Shown: positions 15,793-23,756, numbered from the stretch's first letter. The stretch is 34,157 bases of DNA from Gemmatimonadota bacterium (GCA_028287185.1 JAQBQD010000015.1:1-34157); one strand, 5' to 3'. Notes: generated by a model from the letters alone, not told the origin. Made by a program: numbers and translations.

Positions 15793-16602
15793 ATGCAGCT
15801 CACCAGGCTCACCACCGGACCCGCTCTGTGTGCCGCCGTGCTCGCGCTGGGAGCATGCGCCGGCCCGGGCGTGTCGCCCACGGCCATGAACATGCAGCAC
15901 GATGCCATGATGGTGCTGGCCACCGCCGACCGCGGCGAGATCGAGGAGGCGCAGCTCGCGCTGCAGCGCTCGTCCAGCCCCGCCGTGCGGCAGTACGCCC
16001 AGACCATGATCGCGCACCACACGGCCGACCTGCAGAACCAGAACGCGCTGATGGGCATGAACGACGGCCACATGATGGACGGCTCGTCGTCGATGTCGAT
16101 GGGCTCGGGCAGCATGGCGATGCCGTCGCCCGGCGGCAGCGACGTGGCGAGCTCGCTGGTGACGGGGCACCAGCAGGCGATGTCGATGCTGAGCGGCCTG
16201 AGCGGCATGGCATTCGACCGGGCGTACATGCGGCGCCAGGTGGACGCGCATTCGTACCTGCTCACGTACACGGACTGGCTGATGGGCGCGCAGAACACCG
16301 TCATCGGCGGCGACACCACCATGGTGGGCGGAAGCGCCGAGGGTGCCGGCCCGTACGCGGTGCCGCTGTCGTGCGACCCCGGCCGCAGCGAGGCGGCGCC
16401 GGGCAACGGGCGCTCGGAGTCGGGCGTCACGTCGTCGGGCAACCAGGCCGCGGTGGGCAACTGCGGCGGCGCCCCGCAGATGCGTCCGCCTCTCCACGGC
16501 GGCCACATGACCAACGCCGACGTGATGGCGATGAACCGCGGCGCCCGCGGCATGATCGCCTCGCACCTGGCGATGGCGCGCCAGATCCAGGCCGGCATGT
16601 GA
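15793..16602 (+). CDS. Met-rich DUF4142 lipoprotein
   Basis: 269 aa. The N-terminus is a lipoprotein signal (TTGPALCAAVLALGAC), with the lipobox Cys at about residue 21, so it should be anchored in the periplasm or outer membrane. The helical DUF4142 pattern follows: DAMMVLATADRGEIEEAQLALQRSSSPAVRQYAQTMIAHHTAD, and later the second pair of helices (SSLVTGHQQAM, RAYMRRQVDAHSYLLTYTDW). Between them lies an insert very rich in Met with His and Ser (about residues 86-113), resembling periplasmic copper- or silver-binding Met motifs; more Met/His occurs near the C-terminus. The start has AGGAGG 6 bases upstream, the strongest ribosome site in the window. Metal binding is inference. Confidence 0.88.
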   Translation: MQLTRLTTGPALCAAVLALGACAGPGVSPTAMNMQHDAMMVLATADRGEIEEAQLALQRSSSPAVRQYAQTMIAHHTADLQNQNALMGMNDGHMMDGSSSMSMGSGSMAMPSPGGSDVASSLVTGHQQAMSMLSGLSGMAFDRAYMRRQVDAHSYLLTYTDWLMGAQNTVIGGDTTMVGGSAEGAGPYAVPLSCDPGRSEAAPGNGRSESGVTSSGNQAAVGNCGGAPQMRPPLHGGHMTNADVMAMNRGARGMIASHLAMARQIQAGM

Positions 16603-16637
16603 TGGAACGTCCGCCGCTCGCCTGAGCGGGGGACGCG

Positions 16638-16676
16638 CGGAGGGGGAGCGGTCACCCGTTGTCCGCTCCCCCTCCG
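16638..16676 (+). terminator. Terminator of the DUF4142 gene
   Basis: A perfect 14-bp stem (16638-16651 with 16663-16676) around an 11-base loop, 35 bases after the stop. Confidence 0.75.
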
Positions 16677-16890
16677 TCGCGTTCGGCCGCTCCCCCCATC
16701 CGCCGAGAGGCCGGCAAGCTCGCCTCCGCAGCCTCCGCGTGTCGCCTCCGACTCGAATCCTTCCCCGCGACGGCCCGATCCCCGATCATCGACCGGCAGT
16801 CCGCCGTCCATCGAATGGTTCACGCGGCCGACCCGACCAGCCGACCGACCGATCGACCATCGTTCGACGAGCCGTATCGATCGATCCCAC

Positions 16891-17931
16891 CTACGCGACG
16901 CCGGCGCCCTGGACGAGGGGGATCACCTCCTCGGCGAAGCGCTCCATCTCCTCCATCTGCGGTGAGAACTGCAGCAGCAGGAGGTCCAGGCCGGCGCGCT
17001 CGAACTCCAGGATGCGCTCGGCCACCTGCTCGGGGGTGCCGACCAGGCCCGAGCGCAGGCCGCGGTTGCTGACGGAGTAGTCCTCCAGCGACACGCGCTG
17101 CTCCAGCTGCGTGTTGCCGATCCAGTCCTGGTAGTTGGCGAAGCCCTTCGCGCTGGCGTTCACGTCCGTGATGCGCCCGACCTCGCGCTTCGCCTCCGCC
17201 TCTGTCGATCGAACCACGGCGTACCCGGCGGCGCCGAACGACAGGGGCGGCAGCTCCAGCCGCTCGCGGCGGGCGCGCAGGTCGGCCACCTTGGCGGCGA
17301 TGGTCGCCGGTGGGTCGCCGTGGGTGAGCCAGGCGTCGCACTTCGCCGCGATCAGCTCCTTGGCGGCCGGCGACTCGCCGCCGGCGTACAGCGTGGGCCG
17401 CGGCCGGCGCTGCGGCTTGGGCTCCAGGATGGCCTCATCGACCGAGTAGTAGCTGCCGGAGTAGGAGAAGACGGGCTCGCGCCACATGCCGTCCACCACG
17501 TCCAGCCACTCGCGGGTGCGGGCGTAGCGGTCGTCGTGCTCGTCGAACTGCACGCCGTACTTGCGCGCCTCGGTGGCCCACCACGACGACACCACGTTCA
17601 GCGACAGGCGCCCGCCGCTGATGCGGTCGATGTTGGCGGCCTGCTTGGCCAGCAGCGCCGGCGCGTGGAAGGTGGGGCGCACCGCCACCATGATCTCCAG
17701 CCGCTCGGTGACGGCGGCCAGCGCGGCGGCGGTGCTCCACGCGTCCAGCGACGGAGCGTCGACGCCCTTGATGTCGTTCAGGTTCAGCTCCGCCACCAGC
17801 GTCAGGTCGAAGCCGATCCGTTCGCTGCGCTGGGCCAGGCGGCGCACGTAGTCCCACGACGCCTCCATCCCCTCGTCCTGGACGTTGCGCAGCCACCCGC
17901 CGAAGACGGGAAGCCAGTATCCGAATCGCAT
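16891..17931 (-). CDS. LLM-class flavin-dependent monooxygenase (SfnG/SsuD-like)
   Basis: 346 aa, a TIM-barrel luciferase-like monooxygenase. Visible are MRFGYWLPVFGG at the start, ERLEIMVAVRPTFHAPALLAKQAANIDRISGGRLSLNVVSSWW (the family core with the flavin-binding strand), YGVQFDEHDDRYARTREWLDVVDGMW, and LYAGGESPAAKELIA. The closest group I recognise is the FMNH2-dependent sulfone/sulfonate monooxygenases, which release sulfur as sulfite or sulfinate; another C-S or C-N substrate is possible. These enzymes need a separate FMN reductase. The start ATG (17931) lies one base after the stop of the ATP-grasp gene, so the two form an operon. Control is by the leader at 19037-19292. Confidence 0.88.
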   Translation of the reverse strand: MRFGYWLPVFGGWLRNVQDEGMEASWDYVRRLAQRSERIGFDLTLVAELNLNDIKGVDAPSLDAWSTAAALAAVTERLEIMVAVRPTFHAPALLAKQAANIDRISGGRLSLNVVSSWWATEARKYGVQFDEHDDRYARTREWLDVVDGMWREPVFSYSGSYYSVDEAILEPKPQRRPRPTLYAGGESPAAKELIAAKCDAWLTHGDPPATIAAKVADLRARRERLELPPLSFGAAGYAVVRSTEAEAKREVGRITDVNASAKGFANYQDWIGNTQLEQRVSLEDYSVSNRGLRSGLVGTPEQVAERILEFERAGLDLLLLQFSPQMEEMERFAEEVIPLVQGAGVA

Positions 17932-17932
17932 G

Positions 17933-18916
17933 TCAGGCCGCCTCCTTCTTCGCCAGGGCGGCGGCCGCATGCTGCTCCAGCCAGTCGGCCAGTCGGGCGA
18001 ACGCGTCGAAGCCCACCACGTTGGGCGCGTCGGCCACGAAGTTGGAGAGCGCGTTCACGTCGTAGTAGTAGAGCTGCCCGTCGCGCGAGTCGATCATGTA
18101 TTCGATGCCGCCCACCTCGATGCCGGCGGCGGCCATGATACGCTCCACCTGCGCCCGCACCTGCGCCGGCGGCTCGTATCCCTCCACCTTCAGCCCGCGC
18201 TTCGGCGCGTCCACGGCGCAGACCTGGGCGTCCAGCTCCATGCCGTCCACCCGCTGGCACACGTCCGCCGGGCACAGGTCGAACGAGTTGCCGGGGGTGT
18301 AGATGCGGATGCCGTACAGGTACTTTCCGCCCAGCACCTCCACCCGGGCGATGCGGCTCTCCTCGGCCGGGATGAACTCCTGCACCAGCGCGGTGGAGTC
18401 GATCCCCAGGTCCAGCGCGCCCGCGTCCACCGCCGCGCGCAGCTCGTCCAGCGTCTCGAAGCGCCGCACACCCGCGCCGCTGCCGCCGATGTTGGGCTTC
18501 ACCGCCACCGGCCAGCGCAGCCCCGCCGCCGCGTCCACCGCCTGCGAGGCGTGGTTGATGACGCGCGCCCGGGGGTACGGCAGCCCCAGGCCGTGCAGCA
18601 GGGCGAGCTGGTCGGCCTTGCTGATCTCGGTGAGCCACGCCTGGTAGCCGTTCACCACGCGCACGCCGTTGCGCTCCAGCCACGCCAGCCACGAGGTGGT
18701 GCTGAAGATGGCGTTGCCGTGCCCGCGCAGGTACGCCGAGGGGCTCATGCGGTTGAACACCAGGGCGTAGTCCGGCCGCTCCGCCGGGTCCCAGCGGTGG
18801 CTCGCGGCGTCGATGGTCACGTACGGCGTGCCGCGCCGGTCCAGCTCGGTGAAGAGGGGGCGGAACCACTCCGGATGCTCGTAGTAGATGGCGATGGGGC
18901 GCGAAAGGTCGGCCAT
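17933..18916 (-). CDS. ATP-grasp ligase (RimK-like)
   Basis: 327 aa. The ATP-grasp fold can be followed: an N-terminal preATP domain (IAIYYEHPEWFRPLFTELDRRG), the lysine strand WPVAVKPNIGGSGAGVRRF (about residues 138-156), the adenine hinge VQEFIPAEES, and the metal-binding end GGIEYMIDSRDGQLYYYDVNALSNF with its Glu/Asp/Asn. It should join a carboxylate to an amine or thiol using ATP. RimK, glutathione-synthetase-like and peptide-maturation ligases are all possible; the substrate cannot be read. It has AGGAG 8 bases before ATG 18916. The partner LLM monooxygenase follows after one base. The operon starts at a promoter about 350 bases upstream and is preceded by a Cys-rich leader ORF and a terminator. 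Confidence 0.88.
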   Translation of the reverse strand: MADLSRPIAIYYEHPEWFRPLFTELDRRGTPYVTIDAASHRWDPAERPDYALVFNRMSPSAYLRGHGNAIFSTTSWLAWLERNGVRVVNGYQAWLTEISKADQLALLHGLGLPYPRARVINHASQAVDAAAGLRWPVAVKPNIGGSGAGVRRFETLDELRAAVDAGALDLGIDSTALVQEFIPAEESRIARVEVLGGKYLYGIRIYTPGNSFDLCPADVCQRVDGMELDAQVCAVDAPKRGLKVEGYEPPAQVRAQVERIMAAAGIEVGGIEYMIDSRDGQLYYYDVNALSNFVADAPNVVGFDAFARLADWLEQHAAAALAKKEAA

Positions 18917-19036
18917 CGGTGCGTCTCCTTCTCGGTGGATCGGGCATGTCCGGCGGCCGATGCCGTCCGGACGGGACGGTGGGCGTACGGTCGGCACCGG
19001 TTCTGTCGATGCCGCGCTTCGGATCGCAGGCGGATG

Positions 19037-19076
19037 AAAAAAGCCCGGCCCGCTCCGCGTGGGAGGGGGCCGGGCT
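19037..19076 (-). terminator. Leader terminator (attenuator) of the ATP-grasp/LLM operon
   Basis: On the minus strand AGCCCGGCCC (19076-19067) pairs with GGGCCGGGCT (19051-19042), 10 bp, with a further CTCC/GGAG pairing inside the loop, and is followed by a run of six T in total (19042-19037). It stands 120 bases before the ATP-grasp ATG and downstream of the promoter and leader ORF. This is the clearest intrinsic terminator in the window. Confidence 0.85.
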
Positions 19077-19085
19077 CGAGTCGTT

Positions 19086-19137
19086 CCGGGGTGGTGCGTC
19101 CCGGTCAGCTCGTGCGCTTGCCAGTGCATGCAAGCGC
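19086..19137 (-). promoter_or_regulatory. Leader hairpins between the leader ORF and its terminator
   Basis: Two hairpins in order of transcription: GCGCTTGC (19137-19130) with GCAAGCGC (19121-19114), which overlaps the last codons of the leader ORF, and CCGGG (19104-19100) with CCCGG (19090-19086). They occupy the positions of pause and antiterminator/anti-antiterminator elements in classical attenuators. The CCGGG arm could alternatively pair with CCCGG of the terminator. Confidence 0.5.
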
Positions 19138-19212
19138 GCCCGTCCGCTTCCCCCTGGCGGGAGAACCGGCGTGGCAACACCACATGCACATGCGGAGCGA
19201 GCGAGCGGTCAT
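19105..19212 (-). CDS. Cys-rich leader peptide (35 aa), candidate attenuation ORF
   Basis: A short ORF 45-50 bases into the predicted transcript. The peptide begins MTARSLRMCMWCCHAG and has Cys at positions 9, 12, 13 and 29, three of them within five codons, in a genome where Cys is rare. It ends 28 bases before the terminator stem. Translation stalling at the Cys codons when charged tRNA-Cys is scarce would be expected to alter the folding of the following hairpins. Cys-rich leader ORFs ahead of sulfur genes are known in actinobacteria; this one is not from an alignment. The ribosome site is weak (CAGG). Classified as regulatory coding sequence, not a functional protein. Confidence 0.65.
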   Translation of the reverse strand: MTARSLRMCMWCCHAGSPARGKRTGALACTGKRTS

Positions 19213-19263
19213 CGGTTGGCCTGTCGGTCTGCTTCGGAACCAAGAGATCGTTGCTGCGGACAA

Positions 19264-19292
19264 ATCCTAGCCGGCCTGCCCACCGCCGTCAA
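19264..19292 (-). promoter_or_regulatory. Promoter of the ATP-grasp/LLM operon
   Basis: On the minus strand TTGACG (19292-19287), a 17-base spacer and TAGGAT (19269-19264). The start should be near 19257, about 45 bases before the leader ORF. The remaining bases up to the LytS stop (19293-19481) hold no gene. Confidence 0.75.
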
Positions 19293-19481
19293 TCCCCGTC
19301 CCCCCTCCCCGGCTCCGCCGACGGGAAGGTCGGGCGAATTCGGTCGATCCCTCATCGACGGCATGCGGGAGAGGCGGATCAACAGGCCCGTCGATGGGTG
19401 TTCCGACGCCGTATCGGCCGATGCACCCGGCCCGTCGAATCGAGGGAACGCCGCCAGCTCGCCCTCCGGTCGATCGAGCCT

Positions 19482-20696
19482 CTACGCGCTTGCCGCCGCA
19501 GCGCCGCGGCGGAAGGGGAGCACGATCTCCACCACGGCGCCGCCCAGGTCGGGGTCGCGGTCGAAGGTGCGCACGCCGGCGCGGTCGCCGTAGAGTTGCT
19601 CCAGGCGGGCGCGGGCGTTGGAAAGGCCCAGGCCGGTGCCGGCGGTGCGCCTCGGGCGCGGGCGGCGGGCGGTGAACCCGGGGCCGTTGTCCTCCACGCG
19701 CAGCACCAGCTCGCGCGAGGCGTTCACGAAGGCATCCACCGCCACGACGCCGTTCTCGCCCAGGTCGGCCACGCCGTACTCGAAGGCGTTCTCCACCAGC
19801 GGCTGCAGCAGCAGGTGCGGGATCAGCGCGTCCGCCGCCTCGTCGTGCACGCGCAGCTCCATGCGGATGCGGTCGCCGAAGCGCACGTGCTGGATCTCGC
19901 GGTAGGGCTGCAGCAGCTCCAGCTCCTCGCGCAGGGTCACCTCGTGCAGGTCGCGGTGGGTGAGGGTGGTGCGCAGCATCTCGCCCAGCTTGGTGACCAC
20001 GCGCTGCGCCCCCGGCGGGTCGGATCGCACCAGGCTGCTGATGGCGTGCAGGGTGTTGAACAGGAAGTGCGGCTGGAGCTGGCCCTTGAGCACGGCCAGG
20101 CGCGCCTCGGCCAGGCTGGCGATGAGCTGCAGCGTGCGCCGCTCGCGGTCGCGCGCCTCCACGAAGGCCGCCACGCCCACGCAGGTGCCCAGGATGAACA
20201 CGTAGCCCATCACGTCGCGCCCGAAGCGCATGCGGATGCCCATCAGGAAAGCGCCCGCGTGCGTCGGGGCCAGCCACGCCAGGAACGCGGAGCGCGCCAG
20301 GCTGCAGGCGAAGGCGCACAGCAGGAAGATGGGCAGGTGCCGGCGCGTGCTGCGCCAGATGGGAAAGCGCATGGTGATGGCGTAGGCCGACAGGCTGAGC
20401 ATGGCCCACGAGAAGGTGTCCAGCGCCGTGATGTACGCCACGAGCCCCACCGGCAACCCGTGGCCGCCGGCCAGCGGCTGCTGGAGCAGGTCCACGAACT
20501 CGACCAGCGAGATCACTCCCCAGAACCCGAAGAACGCCGCCGCCACCCGCGCCGACGGCGTGCGCAGCGCCGGCCAGCGCGCCGGCCGCTCCGTCATCGA
20601 CACCAGCTCCGCGGATCCCGGGATGGAGATCGCCCGCGATGCACCGCCGGCCTCGGGGTGCGCGGTGGTGACGGATACGGCGTGCCTGTCGCTCAT
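19482..20696 (-). CDS. LytS/YehU-type sensor histidine kinase, orphan
   Basis: 404 aa. An N-terminal region of about 50 residues precedes four membrane helices (about 52-70, 84-106, 121-142, 163-180), then a short coiled segment and the His_kinase domain of the LytS/AlgZ type with H210 in LKGQLQPHFLFNTLHAIS. The ATPase part shows LLLQPLVENAFEYGV (N-box), VEDNGPGF and GTGLGLSNARARLEQLYG. It should sense a membrane or cell-wall state and pass phosphate to a LytTR-type regulator, but no such gene is adjacent. Start ATG 20696 is the longest; an in-frame ATG 33 codons later (about 20597) would keep all helices and is possible. Confidence 0.9.
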   Translation of the reverse strand: MSDRHAVSVTTAHPEAGGASRAISIPGSAELVSMTERPARWPALRTPSARVAAAFFGFWGVISLVEFVDLLQQPLAGGHGLPVGLVAYITALDTFSWAMLSLSAYAITMRFPIWRSTRRHLPIFLLCAFACSLARSAFLAWLAPTHAGAFLMGIRMRFGRDVMGYVFILGTCVGVAAFVEARDRERRTLQLIASLAEARLAVLKGQLQPHFLFNTLHAISSLVRSDPPGAQRVVTKLGEMLRTTLTHRDLHEVTLREELELLQPYREIQHVRFGDRIRMELRVHDEAADALIPHLLLQPLVENAFEYGVADLGENGVVAVDAFVNASRELVLRVEDNGPGFTARRPRPRRTAGTGLGLSNARARLEQLYGDRAGVRTFDRDPDLGGAVVEIVLPFRRGAAAASA

Positions 20697-20947
20697 TTTT
20701 CAGCGTTTCGCGAGTAAAGCTCGGAGATCCGGGAGTGCCCGAAGAATAGGCGAGGAGGCCGCCCGGGGGAAGCTCCCGAGCGGCCACCGGCGGCACCTCG
20801 AATGAGGGACGGGGGGAGAGCGCGGCGCCGGAGACGGGGACTGGGTGATCGGTCGCCGTGGCGGAAGGCACGGGGAGCCGCGGCGGGTTAGGTTGCGCCA
20901 CGTCAAGGCGTCTCCCAGCCTTCCGTCAGACGGCGTGGGAACGGTGG

Positions 20948-20969
20948 CCTCCGCCCGCGCGGGCGGAGG
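20948..20969 (-). terminator. Terminator of the DUF4199 gene
   Basis: A 22-base perfect palindrome (9-bp stem CCTCCGCCC/GGGCGGAGG around GCGC) begins 17 bases beyond the stop. Confidence 0.7.
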
Positions 20970-20985
20970 TCGTCCCCGGGCGCGG

Positions 20986-21546
20986 TCAGATCGCGGCCAC
21001 CCCTCCGGGCAGCGCGTCCCCGGCGGCCGGCCGGCGCCGCTTGCGGCTCAGGATGCCGGCGCACACCAGCGTGAACACCAGGCCCACGGGGAAGGGCTCG
21101 ATGAAGGTGAACGCGACGTTGATGAACGGGTTGCTGTACATCTTCTTGAAGTCGGCCATCTGGCGGACCGTGGCGGCCAGCTCCTGCTGCGACGCGCCGG
21201 ACGCGCGGGCCTTCGCGAGCACGGCCGCGGCGTACTTGTCCACGAAGTCGGTCATGACCGTGTGGGAGATGATCTCCCACGTCACCACGTAGCAGACGCA
21301 GGCGATGAGCGTGATGAGCAGGCCCACGGCGAACGCCCTGCCGAAGCCGACGCTGCCGCCGGCCACGTTGTCGCGGTACGACCGCACGCCGAAGAACACC
21401 ATCAGGAAGGCGAGCACCATCGTGGTGTAGCCGATGATCTCGCTCCGGCCAGCCTCGACGTGGTCCATGAGCGGGATGGTGAGCACCATCATCACGGACA
21501 TGATGGCGCCGGCGATGAGCCCGAACGTCAGGACGGTCCTTCTCAT
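20986..21546 (-). CDS. DUF4199 membrane protein
   Basis: 186 aa with four membrane helices (about 5-25, 38-55, 75-97 and 145-168). The order, with a long polar loop carrying EIISHTVMTDFVDKYAAAVL and QMADFKKMYSNPFINVAFTFIEPFPVGLVFTLVCAGIL, is the DUF4199 pattern. Function unknown. Start ATG 21546 has GGAG 8 bases upstream. Its upstream region has a -10 candidate (TATCCT) and two palindromic repeats. The LuxR-family gene lies on the same strand upstream and is the natural candidate regulator. Confidence 0.85.
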   Translation of the reverse strand: MRRTVLTFGLIAGAIMSVMMVLTIPLMDHVEAGRSEIIGYTTMVLAFLMVFFGVRSYRDNVAGGSVGFGRAFAVGLLITLIACVCYVVTWEIISHTVMTDFVDKYAAAVLAKARASGASQQELAATVRQMADFKKMYSNPFINVAFTFIEPFPVGLVFTLVCAGILSRKRRRPAAGDALPGGVAAI

Positions 21547-21593
21547 GTGCGCACTCCGGGTGAGCGAGGTGGGGGGGCTTCGATGTCGATTCG

Positions 21594-21599
21594 AGGATA
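21594..21599 (-). promoter_or_regulatory. -10 box candidate for the DUF4199 gene
   Basis: TATCCT on the minus strand, about 41 bases of leader to the ATG. No good -35 hexamer is present; the operator-like repeat at 21622 abuts that position, as expected for an activated promoter. Confidence 0.4.
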
Positions 21600-21621
21600 G
21601 GCGCGGCGGCCCGTTTCCGCG

Positions 21622-21639
21622 TCATCCGTTCGGATGATC
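21622..21639. repeat. Operator-like repeat, copy A (proximal)
   Basis: TCATCCGTTCGGATGATC, an inverted repeat with arms CATCCG and CGGATG around TT. It matches copy B (21660) at 16 of 18 positions and lies next to the -35 position of the DUF4199 gene. Confidence 0.5.
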
Positions 21640-21659
21640 TTCGCCGCCGGGGTCCCGAA

Positions 21660-21677
21660 TCACCCGTTCGGACGATC
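21660..21677. repeat. Operator-like repeat, copy B (distal)
   Basis: TCACCCGTTCGGACGATC, 38 bases from copy A, start to start, in the same orientation. The dyad is weaker than in copy A because the two changes break two of the arm pairs. Confidence 0.45.
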
Positions 21678-21775
21678 CCGTCCGCGGCAATCGACGGTGC
21701 GTTCCTTCGATCAGAAAGCGCTTTCCTCGACGGATTCGCCCGACGGAGAAGGCGCGGTCGATCGACCGAAACGCA

Positions 21776-22222
21776 TCAGGGGATCAGCCCGCGCTGCTTG
21801 GCGATCTGCACGGCCTGCGTGCGGCGGCTGGCGTCCAGCTTCTCGAACAGGCGGCTGGCGTGCGTCTTCACCGTGTTCTCGCTGACGAACAGCTTCTCCG
21901 CGATCTGGCGGTTGCTGTGGCCGGCGGCGATGTGCTCCAGGATCTCCAGCTCGCGCGGCGTGATGCGCAGCGCCTCTACCCGCGCCGCGTCGCGCACGAA
22001 CGACGTCGGCGCGGGGACGGCCACCTCGCGGACGACCACGGTTTCCTTCGTGCGCGTGAGCTGCAGGCCAAGCCAGATGCCAAGCCCGGCGAAGACCGCC
22101 GCGACCAGCCCTCCGTAGATCTCGATGGAGTGCTCCACGACCAGGTACCGGTACTCCACGACCTTGAGCAGCACGATGAGGACGCCGCCCAGCAGGCCGT
22201 AGAGCAGGACGTGCCGCTTCAC
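21776..22222 (-). CDS. Membrane-anchored LuxR-family transcription factor
   Basis: 148 aa from GTG 22222. Two N-terminal membrane helices (about residues 5-20 and 37-55) are followed by a linker of about 35 residues and a C-terminal GerE/LuxR helix-turn-helix: ITPRELEILEHIAAGHSNRQIAEKLFVSENTVKTHASRLFEKL. There is no receiver or ligand-binding domain, so the DNA-binding domain is tethered to the cytoplasmic face of the membrane. Its GTG overlaps the stop of the MFS gene as GTGA, so the two are made together. It may respond to membrane state directly or be released by proteolysis. A likely target is the DUF4199 gene next to it, with the dyad repeats at 21622 and 21660. Confidence 0.88.
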   Translation of the reverse strand: MKRHVLLYGLLGGVLIVLLKVVEYRYLVVEHSIEIYGGLVAAVFAGLGIWLGLQLTRTKETVVVREVAVPAPTSFVRDAARVEALRITPRELEILEHIAAGHSNRQIAEKLFVSENTVKTHASRLFEKLDASRRTQAVQIAKQRGLIP

Positions 22223-23559
22223 GCCGAGCGCCGCCAGGCGGGCGAGCGGCGCAGCGCCACGGCCAGCGCGGCGCTCACCAGCGACATGCCGGAAAGGGTG
22301 AGCAGCGCGCCCGTGAAGCCGCCGGTGGCGCTCTTCACGAAGCCCAGCAGGTTGGGGCCCACGAAGCCGCCGATGTTGCCGATGCTGTTGATGAGCGCGA
22401 TGGTGGCCGCCGCCGTGCTGCCCGTCAGCACCGTGGACGGGATGCTCCAGAACGGCGGCAGGAAGGTCATCGCCCCGATCTGCACCAGCGCCAGGGAGGC
22501 GACGACCAGGTACGGGTTCCGCAGCAGCGCAGCGCCCGCGCAGCCGATGGCCACCAGCAGCGCGCTGCCGCCCACGTGCATCCAGCGCTCGCCGGTGCGG
22601 TCCGAGTGGTGGCCCACGGCGAGCATGGCGGCGGCGCTCAGCAGCGCGATGCCGCCGAAGACGCTGCCCGTGCCGAAGTCGCTCAGGTGCAGCAGGTCGC
22701 GGATCATGCCCGGCGCCCAGAAGATGTAGGCCAGGCCGCCGATCACCCCCAGCACGTACAGCAGCGCGATGCGCCACACCGCGCCGTTCGCCAGCGCCTT
22801 GCCGGGAGACAGGTGGCCGATGCCGCCGCCCTCCTGCCCGCGCCGCACCCGCTCCGCCAGCCACTCGCGCTCGGCCGGGGTGAGCCAGCCCGCATCCTCC
22901 GGCCGCTCCGTCATGTACGCCAGCACGCCGAAGCCGAGCAGCACGGAGGGGATGCCTTCGATCAGGAACAGCCACTGCCAGCCCTTCAACCCCCCGTGCC
23001 CGCTCAGCCCCAGCAGCGCGCCTCCCAGCGGCCCGCCCACCACCATCGACAGCGGCACGGCGATCATGAAGCGCGAGATGGCGCGCGCCCTCTGCTCGGC
23101 GGGAAACCAGCGGCTCAGGTAGAAGATGATGCCGGGAAAGAACCCCGCCTCGGCCACGCCCAGCAGGAAGCGCACGAGGTAGAAGGTGTAGGGCGAGCGC
23201 ACGAACATCATCGCGCTGGCCAGCAGCCCCCACGTCACCATGATCCGCGCGATCCACCACCGCGCGCCCACGCGCGCCAGCAGCAGGTTGCTGGGGATCT
23301 CGAACAGGATGTATCCCAGGTAGAACATGCCCGCGCCCAGCCCGTACACCGCCGCGCTCAGCCCCAGGTCGCGGTTCATCTCCAGCGCCGCGATGCCCAG
23401 GTTGGTGCGGTCCAGGTAGTTGAAGATGTAGAGCACAAACAGGAACGGGATCAGCCGCCGCGTCACCTTGCCCATGGCCGCGCGCTCCAGCGCCGCGTCG
23501 TCCGGCGTGGAGGCGGCGATGTCATGCGGAGGCGCGGCGAGCGTGGGGTCGAGGGTCAT
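22219..23559 (-). CDS. MFS transporter, anion:cation symporter (ACS) type
   Basis: 446 aa with 12 predicted helices. Family signatures are RLIPFLFVLYIFNYLDRTNLGIAALEMNRDLGLS, the GYILFEIPSNLLLARVGARWWIARIMVTWG motif (loop 2-3 region), FLLGVAEAGFFPGIIFYLSRWFPAEQRARA and the central EDAGWLTPAEREWLAER segment. These belong to the ACS family (COG2271-like) that imports organic anions such as tartrate, glucarate or phthalate; the substrate cannot be told. Start ATG 23559 lacks a Shine-Dalgarno sequence. The stop overlaps the LuxR gene by 4 bases, suggesting the regulator follows expression of the transporter. Confidence 0.92.
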   Translation of the reverse strand: MTLDPTLAAPPHDIAASTPDDAALERAAMGKVTRRLIPFLFVLYIFNYLDRTNLGIAALEMNRDLGLSAAVYGLGAGMFYLGYILFEIPSNLLLARVGARWWIARIMVTWGLLASAMMFVRSPYTFYLVRFLLGVAEAGFFPGIIFYLSRWFPAEQRARAISRFMIAVPLSMVVGGPLGGALLGLSGHGGLKGWQWLFLIEGIPSVLLGFGVLAYMTERPEDAGWLTPAEREWLAERVRRGQEGGGIGHLSPGKALANGAVWRIALLYVLGVIGGLAYIFWAPGMIRDLLHLSDFGTGSVFGGIALLSAAAMLAVGHHSDRTGERWMHVGGSALLVAIGCAGAALLRNPYLVVASLALVQIGAMTFLPPFWSIPSTVLTGSTAAATIALINSIGNIGGFVGPNLLGFVKSATGGFTGALLTLSGMSLVSAALAVALRRSPAWRRSA

Positions 23560-23756
23560 TAGGGATACGGGGCGGGGTATCGGTTGAGGGAGGGTGCGGC
23601 TCGGGTTCGAGGCCGGCGGACGATGGGCGGATCGGCATCGGCCGGAAACGTCTCGGCCTCTCGGTGCGGCCCGGCCCGGCGGAGCCGTGCATGCGGTGCG
23701 CGTACGTCGCGGAAGGGGAACGGGCGTGCGGGGGGCGTGGCATCGGGCGCGCGCCC

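Noticed and set aside
18917..19257. Riboswitch (SAM, cobalamin or FMN) in the ATP-grasp leader
   Set aside because: I could not find the conserved cores of these classes; the Cys-rich ORF explains the terminator better.
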